Below, piece by piece: positions 1 to 11,500 of a stretch of 64,000 bases of DNA (position 1 is its first letter; each line of letters starts with the position of its first letter). A program made the translations under genes and the position numbers. The notes under the pieces are model-generated. The model was not told where the DNA came from and did no database searches. It was given only the letters and a program-made list of their open reading frames with translations. Where the stretch lies: contig OZ020517.1 of assembly GCA_963971425.1 (NCBI GenBank), forward strand, positions 28,042,668-28,106,667, written 5' to 3'. This DNA is from Bryoerythrophyllum caledonicum (lineage: Eukaryota > Streptophyta > Bryopsida > Pottiales > Pottiaceae).

Positions 1-633
1 CACTTCGCCCAAAGGCCCACCGGCAACACGGTAGCCCTCCACGGCGCCCATCAGGATGACCTGGCTGGCCCAGATGGCCAGAATGCTCTGGGCGTGCACC
101 AGGCTGGGGTTGCCCAGGTAGTCGAGACCACCCTCGCTGAAGATCTGGGCTCCGGCCTTGAACCACACGGCCTCGCCGAACTTCACACCGCTCTTCGCCA
201 ACAGCTCCGGAGTCAGGGACCCCAGCGCTCCGAGCATGGCCCAGCGCGCGTGGATGACCTCCAGCTCGCGGTTGCGAGCGAAGGTCTCGGGGTCGGCGGA
301 GAGTCCGGCGGTGTCCCAGCCGTAGTCACCAGCGAACTCACCGTTGAGGTAAGAGGGGGTGTTCTCGGAGAAGGGGCCCAAGAACTTGGGTCGGTCAGCG
401 CCATACCTGACATAACCCGAAACGTCAGTGTGAAGTCATTCACAGATTCGAAAATGTGGTCTTAAGGAAAAGAATGCTCACCAGATGCTGTCGCTGCCAG
501 AAGACTTGCTGACGGTCCTGCGCATGGTCACGCGGGCCTCGACATTGCCGACCTTGCGGGAGAGCTCGTTGACGGGCTTGAGCAAGGACTGCCCAGCCAA
601 GGCCGTGGAGGCGCATGCGGTAGCGGCGGCCAT
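1..633 (-). CDS. LHCB: LHCII chlorophyll a/b-binding protein, copy A (3' part outside the window)
   Basis: This nuclear gene encodes a light-harvesting complex II apoprotein, imported into chloroplasts and inserted into thylakoids. Exon 1 is 482-633 (ATG at 633-631) and gives a 51-residue N-terminus with a transit peptide starting MAAATACAS, then [11 protein letters not shown] 75-bp GT-AG intron (407-481) splits the Trp codon of SDSIW. Exon 2 starts at 406 with [14 protein letters not shown] and runs off the window edge after helix C. Visible are the trimerisation motif WYxxxR, helix B with [11 protein letters not shown], and helix C with [16 protein letters not shown]. The Arg-Arg-Thr-Val near the mature N-terminus matches the known LHCII phosphorylation site. 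Exon 2 is almost identical to copy B although the introns are unrelated. The missing C-terminus would hold helix A. Confidence 0.95.
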
Positions 634-699
634 TGCTGCAGAGGATTCAGACGCTTAAACGCAGAGGAGCAGACAACGTGAGGAGATGAATTCGACAGG

Positions 700-800
700 G
701 AGAGAAGCTCAGCTATAAACTAGAAGAAACTGGCAGATAGCGCCTGCACTGTAGATGACAATTGGAGCAAGATTGCTCGTTGGATAGGATAAGGTGGTGC
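700..800 (-). promoter_or_regulatory. Probable promoter of LHCII copy A (TATA-like, CCAAT and I-box)
   Basis: On the minus strand upstream of the ATG there is a TATA-like TTTATAG near 713-719, a CCAAT at 761-765 and an I-box type element at 787-794 (GGATAAGG on the plus strand). The same CCAAT plus GGATAAGGTG combination occurs upstream of copy B. I-boxes and CCAAT boxes are known from light-regulated LHCB promoters. Function here is inferred. Confidence 0.5.
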
Positions 801-1810
801 GCTAGATTTCGAGTTGGATGAATGCTCCTCATGCTCGAACGGCTTTTCGTAGAAAACCAATCTTAACAAAACTTGAAACACCAATCATGTGCATTGAGCT
901 CTTGGACGGTTCGATGACGAGAGTGCTAGATTGCGAGATCGGAGCGTCTGCCACCAGACATTTGCATCGCATCCAATAATATTCTGATTGAGTGGTGTGT
1001 CAACAGAGCGTTCGCATGCATGTGGTGGCACCAAAGCACTGCTGGTATTGGAGCGCTTCACGATGTCAACATGGATTCAACGGACGGACGGATGTGAAGA
1101 CTCGAGAGAAGTGGACTGGAACGGCGCACCTCTCACATTCTCTCGTCGACGAGCGTTTGGAAAATTGTTTTTTCAACGAGATGTGGGAAGCTTATAATCC
1201 CCGTTCATTACACGAATTTTTTTACATAATTATTATCAGTGCGCTGTCGCCACGATCTGTTGCGACTCTATGTGTGGTATGTGATGTTTGAAGACGCTGT
1301 CGTTAATTTTACCTCACGTATACGGCGTTACAGTAACAGGACGTGGAAGAGATTGCTCCTATTCTCCAATCCTCAGTTATTCAGTCGTTGTTTTTCTCTA
1401 CCGTTCCACACTCACAGTGCATTCAGCCCAAAATGTGGAGGATGTAGTGTACTTGTGATATAGGTGGAGAGATGGAGAACATTGCTATCTTCAATAACCT
1501 CGTTGATGAACAGGACATGTCATCGTTTAGTGATGAGTTGACGGAGCGCGGTGCGATAGAGTTTGACGGAGGGTGGTGCGACATGACATCAATTTGAAAC
1601 AAGTGCGGAGAACTGCACTAGTGTACAAACACGACGGCCGAAATCCAAGAATGCCATACGATATGCCAGGAGCGGATGAACAGGAATCAGACACAAGAAT
1701 GAAGACTCGTTCCACTGATGAGCTTAAAATATACAAGAGTATTCAGACACCATGAGTATCAACAACGTCCCAGTCTACCTTACATACTACTGTGTCGGCG
1801 AATTCTCAAT
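795..1810. other. Intergenic region between LHCII copies
   Basis: This holds the distal promoter of copy A and the 3' flank of copy B. Short open frames exist on both strands, but none has exon-like structure or recognisable domains. I see no gene here. Confidence 0.6.
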
Positions 1811-2871
1811 CTAGTTGCCGGGGGTGAAGTTGGTGGCGTACGCCCATGCGTTGTTCGCCACGGGGTCGGCCAAGTGGTCGTTCAGGTTCTCCAACGGGCC
1901 CTTTCCTGTCACGATCGCCTGCACGAAGAACCCGAACATCGAGAACATCGCCAGACGTCCGTTCTTGATCTCCTTCACCTTCAACTCCGCGAACGTGTCG
2001 GGGTCGTCAGCCAAGCCCAAGGGGTCGAATGACCCGCCCGGGTAAATCGGGTCGGTCACATCGCCCAAAGGCCCACCGGCAACACGGTAGCCCTCCACGG
2101 CGCCCATCAGGATCACCTGAGAGGCCCAGATGGCCAGAATGCTCTGGGCGTGCACCAGGCTGGGGTTGCCCAGGTAGTCGAGACCACCCTCGCTGAAGAT
2201 CTGGGCTCCGGCCTTGAACCACACGGCCTCGCCGAACTTCACACCGCTCTTCGCCAACAGCTCCGGAGTCAGGGACCCCAGCGCTCCGAGCATGGCCCAG
2301 CGCGCGTGGATGACCTCCAGCTCGCGGTTGCGAGCGAAGGTCTCGGGGTCGGCGGAGAGTCCGGCGGTGTCCCAGCCGTAGTCACCAGCGAACTCACCGT
2401 TGAGGTAAGAGGGGGTGTTCTCGGAGAAGGGGCCCAAGAACTTGGGTCGGTCAGCGCCGTACCTGTCAAAGCACCAAATTTCACATAAGCAAGGTGTACG
2501 AAATCAAACCTCCAAATAGGAACTGTATACATCAAATACAGCTCATAAGACGCACGCACAATAACATTCTAGCACGACATTGAGGTCTACGACAACCCAG
2601 AACATGCAGGATGCCAATCAGCAGAGTGGACTTCTTCGGCACCGGCGCACGCTCGAGAGACGACATTATCTCAAACTGATATGGTGAACCGCAGAGAACA
2701 TAAGGAGAGCAATAATCACCAGATGCTGTCGCTGCCAGCGGACTTGCTGGCAGTCTTGCGCATGGTGACGCGGGCGTCGACATTGGCGACCTTGCGGGAG
2801 AGCTCGTTGACGGGCTTGAGCAGGGACTGCCCAGCCAAGGCCGTGGAGGCGCATGCGGTAGCGGCGGCCAT
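1811..2871 (-). CDS. LHCB: LHCII chlorophyll a/b-binding protein, copy B (complete)
   Basis: This is a complete two-exon gene: exon 1 is 2720-2871, the intron 2463-2719 (257 bp, GT-AG) and exon 2 1811-2462. The spliced length is 804 nt, giving a 267-residue precursor, the usual size for LHCII. The first ~35 residues look like a chloroplast transit peptide. WYGADR is the trimerisation motif. Helix B carries [16 protein letters not shown], helix [17 protein letters not shown], and helix [20 protein letters not shown]; these hold the chlorophyll-ligating Glu/His/Arg residues. It ends YATNFTPGN. The N-terminal site reads RKTASK rather than RRTVSK as in copy A. The product binds chlorophyll a/b and feeds excitation energy mainly to photosystem II. 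The assignment to LHCB is secure; the LHCB1/2/3 subtype is not. Confidence 0.97.
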
Positions 2872-2954
2872 GGCTGCAGAAATGTCTCTGCAGGACGACA
2901 AGATCAAGGGCAAGAGAGAGATAGGCAAAGCGAGATACAGAGAGAGCAACCACA

Positions 2955-3030
2955 AGTGAGCTTATATGCAAGAGCTTCGAGGCCAAAGGGAGCCACCAGC
3001 CCGAGAAGTGAGCCCATTGGATAAGGTGAC
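2955..3030 (-). promoter_or_regulatory. Probable promoter of LHCII copy B (TATA-like, I-box and CCAAT)
   Basis: A minus-strand TATA-like CATATAAG lies at about 2961-2968. Further upstream, adjacent I-box (GGATAAGG on plus, 3019-3026) and CCAAT (3016-3020) elements overlap. Copy A has the same two motifs upstream. Light regulation is inferred from known LHCB promoters. Confidence 0.5.
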
Positions 3031-3670
3031 AATCGATGAATGTACCAGATGAAATACTGCCAACTCGCCCAAATCTGTCAGTACTGCATAATGATGCATG
3101 CAGCACAGATAGGTCCACTTCACCTGAGACTATCAGTTTCCTTTCCAAACTCTCAACGGTTATCTGTGAGTACTCAGTTGTTCAATGCCAGAAAAGACTC
3201 TACTGATTCAGAACAAAGGCGACTTAATTTCCTGAGTTTGACATTGAACCTTACTTATCAGCAAAGGTTTGCGTTCGATGTGTAATTACATTTCGACATT
3301 TGGTGAAGTGCAGAATTAGAATGTGTTGTGTTCCTTTCAGCATAATTAGCGGGTAATTCTCATAAACCATCAGAAGTCGACCATAAAAAAAGCTCGCGAC
3401 AAGAAAGATGAAGCCGAGAAATTGCATAAAACAATAATATTGATCTCCCGCTAATTTCGTACGAAGTAGGATCCTCTCAAGAATTCGCTGCAGGTTTATA
3501 AACTCCTCGACCTCGTATTACCGTGAATATGCATTCTCTGAAACTGCAGTAATAACTAAGGATATGACAGAACCTTGTTTATCACTTGTTGTCTTTGGTT
3601 GGAGTCCGCAAAGTTCCTTCTCCTGCCAAGTTGCGTCCACAAGATGCAAGTTAGAGCGGAGAAAAATGAT
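3031..3670. other. Intergenic, no gene seen
   Basis: This is moderately AT-rich DNA between the LHCII copy B promoter and the 3' end of the MAN1-like gene. I find no frame with coding character. Confidence 0.5.
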
Positions 3671-6600
3671 TCATCCATACAAACGATATTCTGAGCATCT
3701 GAGTAACTCTGAAAAAGGTGGTCCGAGAATACAGTGTGTACGTCTCCTTGGTATGAATTGCAATCACTGATCTAATCTTTGCAGTCACGTTACCTTGCCA
3801 TTCCCACACTACGCGAGAATCTCCGTTCACAAGCTTCGGGTACTGATCAATTCGAGAATCTTCTTGCACCATTCCCTCCACCTGAACACGCCAAGGGAAA
3901 AGAAAGAGTAAGGTTCACATTTTTTAATATAATAAATCGCTATTTCTAACAATGTACTGCAGATGCATACGAGACAGCACAACATTCACCCACACCACAT
4001 ACCTCCTTCCACAGGGCCGGTACTTTTCGCTCGCTTGGGAGAAGTAGATGATCTCTCAACCGGGACGATACCACCCACTTTGTTTCTCCAGAGCCCACCC
4101 CAGCCCTTTCTTCGAGTATCTCGCAGACCTGCATTTACACGACAAGAATTGTGGTTCGCTAAATATGTCCGGCTAAAAATGCAACACAAGAGCACAATTA
4201 CGCCTTCCTTTACCGCCTCAGATCACCAAATATTCCCACCAGCCTGTAAGGGGAAAAGGATACTGATATCGGATCAGGCGAGTGGTCTGCAAAGACTTCA
4301 GGATTTATCCATGCTGTCAAACTCTAATTATGAACATCTCCCTGCTATTATTGACAAATTGGTACACCTAAAATCAATTCCTGTCTAAATTTTGGACCCA
4401 CACATGAACCGCAGCACAGACATGCTAAGGCAGGACCTGGACTAGAAGAACTAACCACTAGAAACGTTGAACAGTAGAAAAACTTCACCTGCATGTAAAG
4501 CTCTTCCGCTCGAGTCAAGAGTCTTCTGTATTGCAGATTTTTGAGGATGTACACTGCTACAGAAACCGCCTGAAATGAACCAGAGCTCATAGAGCCACAG
4601 AAACTAATGGTAAACAATCGAACTACCTGCCTCATGTTTGAACCAACGAAAACTAGTATTTATAACACCCAACTGAACTATCTCAATACAGCTCAATGAC
4701 ATATCCTATTAAGCAGAAAAGCAACACCTAAAATGACTTGAAAAGTGCTAAGACACATACAATGAAACTAGTCAGAAGGATGCCATAAATGTTGGCTCGG
4801 ATGCCCTTCCGGAGCCGACATCCAATAGGTTGATACGTTACTGCCAGCTTAATCGGACATTCAAACTCTTTCAACCTGTAGCAATCCGCAGTAAACTCTG
4901 CTCAGTATGGTAATGCCAGGCGTTCAATGGACGAAAGAAGAATCCTGAAAAAAACTTGAGAATGAATTGCACTAAAAAAAGGAAGACCCCTTATATTCTC
5001 AGCATGGACATACAACTAGTAGACGGAAATTAGGACAAAACTAAAAGCATCATGAACATGGAGGGACACTTGATTAAACACGGCTAGCACAAAGAAACCA
5101 AAAGATGCACTTCAAAGGTATTGCTGCTAATGAAGCCGTGAGGGCAGCAGTTCAAACCCAAAATCATCTATGCGGATGTTGAGTTTATCACGCACAAGCT
5201 GCACGGCCTTCTCGCGGACCAACCACACACTTTCGGAACCTAACCCCATCTTCTCTTCCTCGGAGGCATCCCAGAGTTCATGTTCTGGTACCTGTCATGT
5301 TCAAAAGCATCCAGCCCTCTTAAGTTTCGCCCTAGAAGAATCAAAAACATCACGGAAGATCTGGCATCACCCTGGCAAAGCCAAATAATCGGGGAAGATA
5401 CATCGAAGTCATTAGACAAGTATTTCTTAGAACCATTGTGTCCAACTCAACTTTTATCCCAAATAAAAGGGTCAATCTATCCAAGGGCTAGAAATTACCC
5501 ATGTGGTTTTATCCGATCGGCAAAGTGACTCGCCTGAAATTCTGCACACTTTGTTCTGTACGGATTCAGCCTGCCAACCAGCAGCATAACAATGTTAATT
5601 TCTGATATGAAATTCTTTAACCACCGTGATCTCAATACTTGAGAATAAAATCTAAGCGTACACAGCCTACAACATTCAACAACCATGTGAGCAGGAAATT
5701 TCGGAAAGTAGCCAAGAGCACATACCAGATTTTGAGCATTTCGATCAATCTGTTTGTCAGGCACACATAGCGCGCCTTGGCGGCGAAAACCGGGGATGCA
5801 GCGCAAATCCCCGTTCAGACAAAGTCCATTCTCAGGACAAGGTCTGCAGTTATCTGCACAGAATCCTGGAGATTTTCAGAGAACATCGCAAAAAGAGAAA
5901 ACAGATAGACCAATTAATTCTTGAATACTCAAGCCCTATAGACATGAAGATACACCACCCTTCATGACATAAAAATTCTGTTCATTCACATAAGCCTTCA
6001 TTTTTAATCCTCAACCTCGAATCTTAAATCCTAAAGGCCCAAAAGTCCCCTCCGAAGACTATAAAAGTCCCCTCGGAGGACTCTTGGGCCTTTAGGGGTT
6101 AATATAAACACAATACGATATGTAGCAAATGGATAAACTACTCCTCGATGATTCACAGTCAAGCGTCGTGTGATACCATTGCAATCTTTCGTGCTGTCAA
6201 ACTTTAGCTACGTACTACTTCCGCGATCTCATCCACTTCACTCTAATCTTTATCAATGGAATTACGAATTGACATGCGCACAAGAAGCAATTTATGCTCC
6301 AAACACGTACACTCCGCAGCCTGAAAAGAAACGCTGAACAAATATACTGTAGATTCGATTTCCCTGAACCTATCTGCCGTTCTGCTGTAGAGTTCACATT
6401 CAGTTTGCATCAACTTAGGTTTCTTCCCTACAACCTGCCTAGTATTGAAATTGAACAAAAATAATCCGCCGTCCAAATCACTGTCCAAATTCCAACCTAC
6501 TTACTCACATCATTCTCAGAGGCAGTAATGACAAACATCGCCTGCTCACCATCCAAAATTCAGACTCCATTCATAGTTACAGGTCATGAAAATGTTCCTG

Positions 6601-7171
6601 TAAAGCCTTCGCCATAATGACAAAATCTGGTCCATGCCTTCAAAACTAGAGCGCAAAGAGAACGCACATTATCGTGCAACAGAGAATCCCCGATTACCAA
6701 ACCCTAAACCTCGCCACTTCACCTCCTAAACCGCAAACGCCAACACCACATCCGCAAATTCAACGGCATTTCAGAGAACGTTTAAGGCGCAAATACCGCA
6801 TCCGTGATTTCAAATACCTTTCAGAGAAGACTCAAGAAAAGGTTCAATGTTCAAGAGAAAAACAAACCATGGCCGGGGTCCTGATGGCCGTCGCAGAAAG
6901 GCCGGCGCGACTCCTCCAGCCGTCGCACCGCCGTGAGAGTGAGCTTGTACACAACGGCAGCGATGAGCAAGACGGCCCCGAGCTGCAGCAGCTGCTCCGT
7001 CCACGTCAAGGGCGCAACGTCCGAGCGCTTCCGCGAGTGCTTCTTCTTGTGGCGCCGCTCCCTGTCCTTGTCCCGGGGCTTGCTGCTGCTCCTAGGCGAC
7101 TCGATCTTCACCGGAGTAGCGCCTGCGCCGGGCCTGGCGTCGTAACCCGGGGAAGACGACGGCAGCGGCAT
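3671..7171 (-). CDS. MAN1/Src1 C-terminal-domain inner nuclear membrane protein (9 exons)
   Basis: Nine exons join in frame with GT-AG borders: 6868-7171, 5726-5853, 5499-5570, 5158-5291, 4761-4875, 4489-4569, 4003-4128, 3794-3881 and 3671-3708. The total is 1086 nt (361 residues). Residues 1-56 are basic (RRHKKKHSRKRS). A first membrane segment lies at about 60-82. Next come PFCD, a Cys-rich loop (NCRPCPENGLC, then CIPGFRR, about 103-125) and WVPEHELWD. A second membrane segment is at about 240-261, followed by RRLLTRAEELYMQVCEILEE, WKEVEGMVQED and VVWEWQ. This order matches the lumenal and nucleoplasmic parts of the MAN1/Src1 C-terminal family. The family anchors chromatin or pores at the inner nuclear membrane. 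No LEM or HeH domain is present at the N-terminus. Intron 1 (5854-6867) carries a small MITE. The exon model is my manual splicing. Confidence 0.85.
6024..6102. mobile_element. Short TTAA-flanked MITE in intron 1 of the MAN1-like gene
   Basis: TTAA occurs at 6024-6027 and 6099-6102. Between them lies a 71-bp imperfect hairpin whose arms read ATCCTAAAGGCCCAAAAG on the left and, reverse complemented, CCCCTAAAGGCCCAAGAG on the right. The outer CCTAAAGG motif is shared with the larger elements at 42854 and 43906. TTAA target duplications with C-rich tips are typical of the piggyBac superfamily; that assignment is inferred. Confidence 0.65.
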
Positions 7172-8533
7172 CCTCGAATCACTACTCTCATTCTTCTCTC
7201 GCAGCTTCGCCTCTCAAGCTTCCATACAACTCTCAACTTGGAACTCTCTAAGAAACAGTCTCCGATTCGCAAAAGAAAAAGCTCTGCAGAAATGAGAAAA
7301 TGATGGATCCATCAGTATTTCGTGTTGACGAGTTTGTGCATTGGAAAACTGGAACATCGTCATGGGAGTGACATTCTTCAGACGAACGATTTCTGGAGCG
7401 TGCCACCTCAGCTGGTCTACGTGGACTGGGCTTCGACAGAGGTTAGTATGGATGATGTCGATCATTCGTTGATTTTATCTGTCGTGCTGAGTGGAGGTGG
7501 TTTATGGGATTGTAGGGGTTTAGTGGAGGATGGTGCATCTGCATTCATTTAGTGGTGTGTGATGCGAAGTGTAAGTGTTGCGATGAAGGTGGAACTTGAA
7601 TGCTGATTCTATGCTCTACTTCGAGTTCGTTTGGAGAGCAATAAATGATAGTTATCATTTGGAGAGAATAGATGTGGAACAGTCCATTGGATATTATATG
7701 TCTTGTGACTGATCTCACACATTGAGGAAAATTCTCACATTGATCGTTTGTGAGTTTAATTTGTGCATCCAGATTCGGTTTACGGTATTTTTGGAGTATG
7801 AACTTTCGTGAGCCTTACGCTTTCTAAGCGTTGCAGAATAGAAAAAGCTCAACCAGGATTTCGAGGAATACTCTAATCTGGCTATATTCGCTTCGAGAAT
7901 CCGGATACACGCAGCCTTCACAATTCCGCAAATTGAAATGGAAAGCACGAAGTTTTTCGTGAGCATCTTCCAACAATGTCTTTCCAGCAATGGTTCATGC
8001 CGGATCGAGTCAAGGTTAGGAACGGTTTGACGTGACCACAGGGCTTGCCTGTACAAGGTTTCCAAAGTTTAAGCAGAGTTCGGAAAAGAGAAGAGGTATT
8101 CAAAACTGAACAGTGACCATGAAAGTTTGATGACAGCAATGACGAAACCTAAAAACAACCACAACCCAAAATTTAATGCAGAGATACTGTAGCTTCTACA
8201 GGACATGGTCGTAGTAGACTGAACTGCATATCAAAGGTGGCTTGTATTCGCGAGACTTGATTCTGAGTATGCACCTGTACAACTAACAAGATTCCAATGA
8301 TTAGAAAGTAACTTTCTAAAGCTCATATTTTTCCAAGAAAGTAACATAGCTGAAAATGCTGGTGCCTTTCTGTACGTGCGCACATTGTCACGTCGACATG
8401 AAATAAACTACTCGTGAAAGATAGAATTCTAACCACAAAAATTCTCAATTTTGAATGGCTACTGATCGAATTTCTTCTCCTCGAAGATCATCATCAATTA
8501 GAGGAAAAGGATTACCGGGATGTTCTTGTCAAA
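7172..8533. other. Intergenic between MAN1-like gene and LOTUS-RING gene
   Basis: This is the 5' flank of the MAN1-like gene and the 3' flank of the next minus-strand gene. A 76-residue plus-strand frame at 7322-7552 has no recognisable domain and I do not call it. Confidence 0.5.
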
Positions 8534-11500
8534 TCAGTGAATAGCAATCCAACGCTCCACATATCCATTACAAACGAAACATTGGGCTGTATCTTGACGC
8601 AGACTGCCTTTGCAAACGGAGCAGATGTTCTTGTGACCGCATGGAACAGCTACCCACACAGCTTGCCTCTCGAAGCATATTTCACATGTTCCAGCCATTT
8701 TCAAGTATCCCTGTCCTGGATTAGATGGTGCTGAGAGATATCCCCTGGGCGTGCCGTAAATTGAATTGTTGCCGTCAGGAGAATCCTGACAAGACACATG
8801 AGAGTAGATGAAGGTACTACGGATGAGAGTGGTTCTGAAACAATGTGACGCATCCTTGTATGAATGTTCCGTTGTAGAAAAGCATTTAGAGAGGTATCTA
8901 GACCTAAATGGCCAAATAGAAAGTCGGTTGAATCTACATAAAGCAATTAAAATGTAGAAAATTTGCAGTGGTGCATGGAAGTTACACTAATGAATTCAAT
9001 TTATTATCATCTGTCTGGACACAGTCCATGGAAAAATTCCTGTGAGCAACCTGTTCGCGACTTTAGCATCCAAAACGATGAATTGTGAAACACAAGCTCG
9101 TAACCAGTTCATAGGCATAGAAAATCGGGTACGGAGAGCATACCTCGTAAAACTGACATGCGGGATTGATGCTCTCAACTGTGCGGCCGTGGAGGCCATA
9201 TACCCCCTCCTTGATCCTATTGCTATTTGCGTCTTGGCCCCACATGCTTGAATTAGGAGGAAAATTCTCTGAAAGAAATCCAGCAAATGGATGGTTAAAA
9301 GGATTGGTCAGTTGAATGTTTTCGAGCAAAGGTGCCTTCGGTTCCTGATCGAAAATCGGAAAGTATTTAACCGATCTCTCTCTTTCGTTCTCAACGTTCG
9401 TCATTGGCTTCTGGTACCCTGGAGGTGCTTGACGTGATGAAAGGGCATCGCGCATCGTCACAAGTGTGGGCTGGGACCCTGTTGCTGTGTGATCGCGAGC
9501 TGGCACATGCTGATCTATTCCAGTCTTCTTCAACCGTGATATTAACTCTTGTAAGAGCCCCAAGTCCTCTTCGGAGAGCCCAGGGTTTACATCAGAATTA
9601 GAACTTATCTCACCAGCAGACACAATTTCAGTGTCAGCTGCGTGCACCAATTTCGCATGACCGCCTGTTCTGTCTGAGGAACTAGAATTCGAGTTCACAG
9701 TAGACCCGTGGCATGAATCACTCCGGCTCTGTCCTTCAGCACGGGTCATTGAAGTCCTAAGTGGTCCATTGGACGATGAGATCAACCCTGCATTGTAGCC
9801 TGCTGCAGCAGCACAAGGGGCGCCGCCAGGCCCATTCTCCCTCGAAGGGAAATTCCGCTGACAAAGGCCAAACGGGATAGGTGGCTGGCGGTCAGTTGGA
9901 TAGGTTCTCTCCCCTGAAGATGTAGGAAGTACTCCTGTATTGGCTCCTTGACGAACAAGATTGGTTCCGCCTGCACAGAAAGCGGGATGAGACGAGGGTG
10001 CTGTATCTGGCCTTCCAAATCTGGCAGCTGAGCCATGGCCAGCGACCTCAGCGTATGATCGTGTTCCATCCACTAACGAACGGGTTGTAATGTTTGGGAG
10101 ATTTCGCCGAGGGGCTACTAAGGGCTTGGTTCGCGAATTAGGTGGAAGCAGAACCATATGAGTGGCAGGTCCTCTGCCCACGGGAACAATCTTCATCCGG
10201 CAGAGTTCTGGGAAGGATCGTACAAAGTCGCTGAGCTTTTCGAAACCAATTGATACGTGATCCAGCTCCAAACCGCATATTGCTCTATAATCTCCTTTGA
10301 GAGAAGATAGCGGATACCACTCACCTTCCTTCAATCGCATCGAAACTCTTGTCAGAAATTCAGGAAGCCATTCCTTAAAAGTGTTCAACCAAGCGGGCTT
10401 CCCTTCTTGCATATAACCAGATGAACCCCCTCGCATTGAGGATTGTGAATAAGGGTCACCAGAGACTCCGGATACATTTGCTGCAGGAAGTCCGTGAGAA
10501 GTCGAAGAAGCACTCTCTGCCGAGGTCTCTCGAATGACATGTTTACTAAAAGAGTCACTGGAGACATTGGACGTCCTTGATGACGGAAGCCCACTCAAAG
10601 AAGAAGGCGCACACTCCGAGGGGCTGAGTTGCTGGGGTTCGGCCATTGCGCTACTCGGATTGCATTGTGAGCTCTGTTCTTCCTTCGGTAGAGAAAGTGA
10701 TCCAGGGGTTGCGACCTCAAGCACGTCTGCTTCGTTCAGATCCAAGGCTTTGTTCGCGGACAGAGGCACTTGAGGGTCAATAGGACTTTCGGAGTCAGAT
10801 CTTGAACCCTCAAGTGCTGGCATTTCGGAACGGGGAACGGCACCCTTGATTTCCACCTGCGAGAAACAACAGCTCGACGCAAAAAGGTTGAGAGAAGTGA
10901 AAACAGTACAAGAAACAACCATGCCACGATCTCCGCGAAAACACCGAACAACTCCTTGCATACTCTTTTTCAATTATTACGACCCTATTTCTTCACACAA
11001 CTCGTTCTCTGGATTACCTCCATCTTAACATGACTTTATACCTTCTTTCCATAGATGTTAATATAGTGCGCCTCCACTGCAGCTGACACTGATGCGGCGT
11101 GCTTGAATGTGACGAAGCCAAATCCACGAGACTGCATTTGATCCCCTGCCTGGCTCCCTATGACCACAGCGTCCACGACTGGCCCGTAGTTTAGCTCAAA
11201 GAAGTCCCGCAAGTCTTCTACACAAGGTCAAAAAGCACTCTGTGACGACTTGAACAGCATAAAAATTTCACTGATACCCTGTATTGGACTCCTGTAAGCT
11301 CTGTCAAGGATTCAAAAACAACGCGTACAGAGCAATCCCCCCCCTCTGTGAGATCGACTCTCCCTACCTAACCCTACAGAGCAATACCAAAGGAATTCGA
11401 CCTCTCCTCGGGTTAAGCACAGAAAAAGACAGCGATGATTCTAGCACAGTTTGGAAGATAATCTCTGCGAGAGGGCGATTAAACTTATGGAGCACGCTAC

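Noticed and set aside
2150..2488. Plus-strand frame of 112 residues (and its twin at 94-465)
   Set aside because: It is the antisense shadow of LHCII exon 2, duplicated because the exon is duplicated.
5127..5157. Stop codon ending the MAN1-like gene at 5127
   Set aside because: A donor at 5158/5157 leads in frame into five more exons that complete the family's C-terminal domain, so this stop is intronic.
6674..7303. 209-residue plus-strand frame
   Set aside because: It overlaps exon 1 of the MAN1-like gene on the other strand and is Arg/Leu-rich as expected for an antisense frame.
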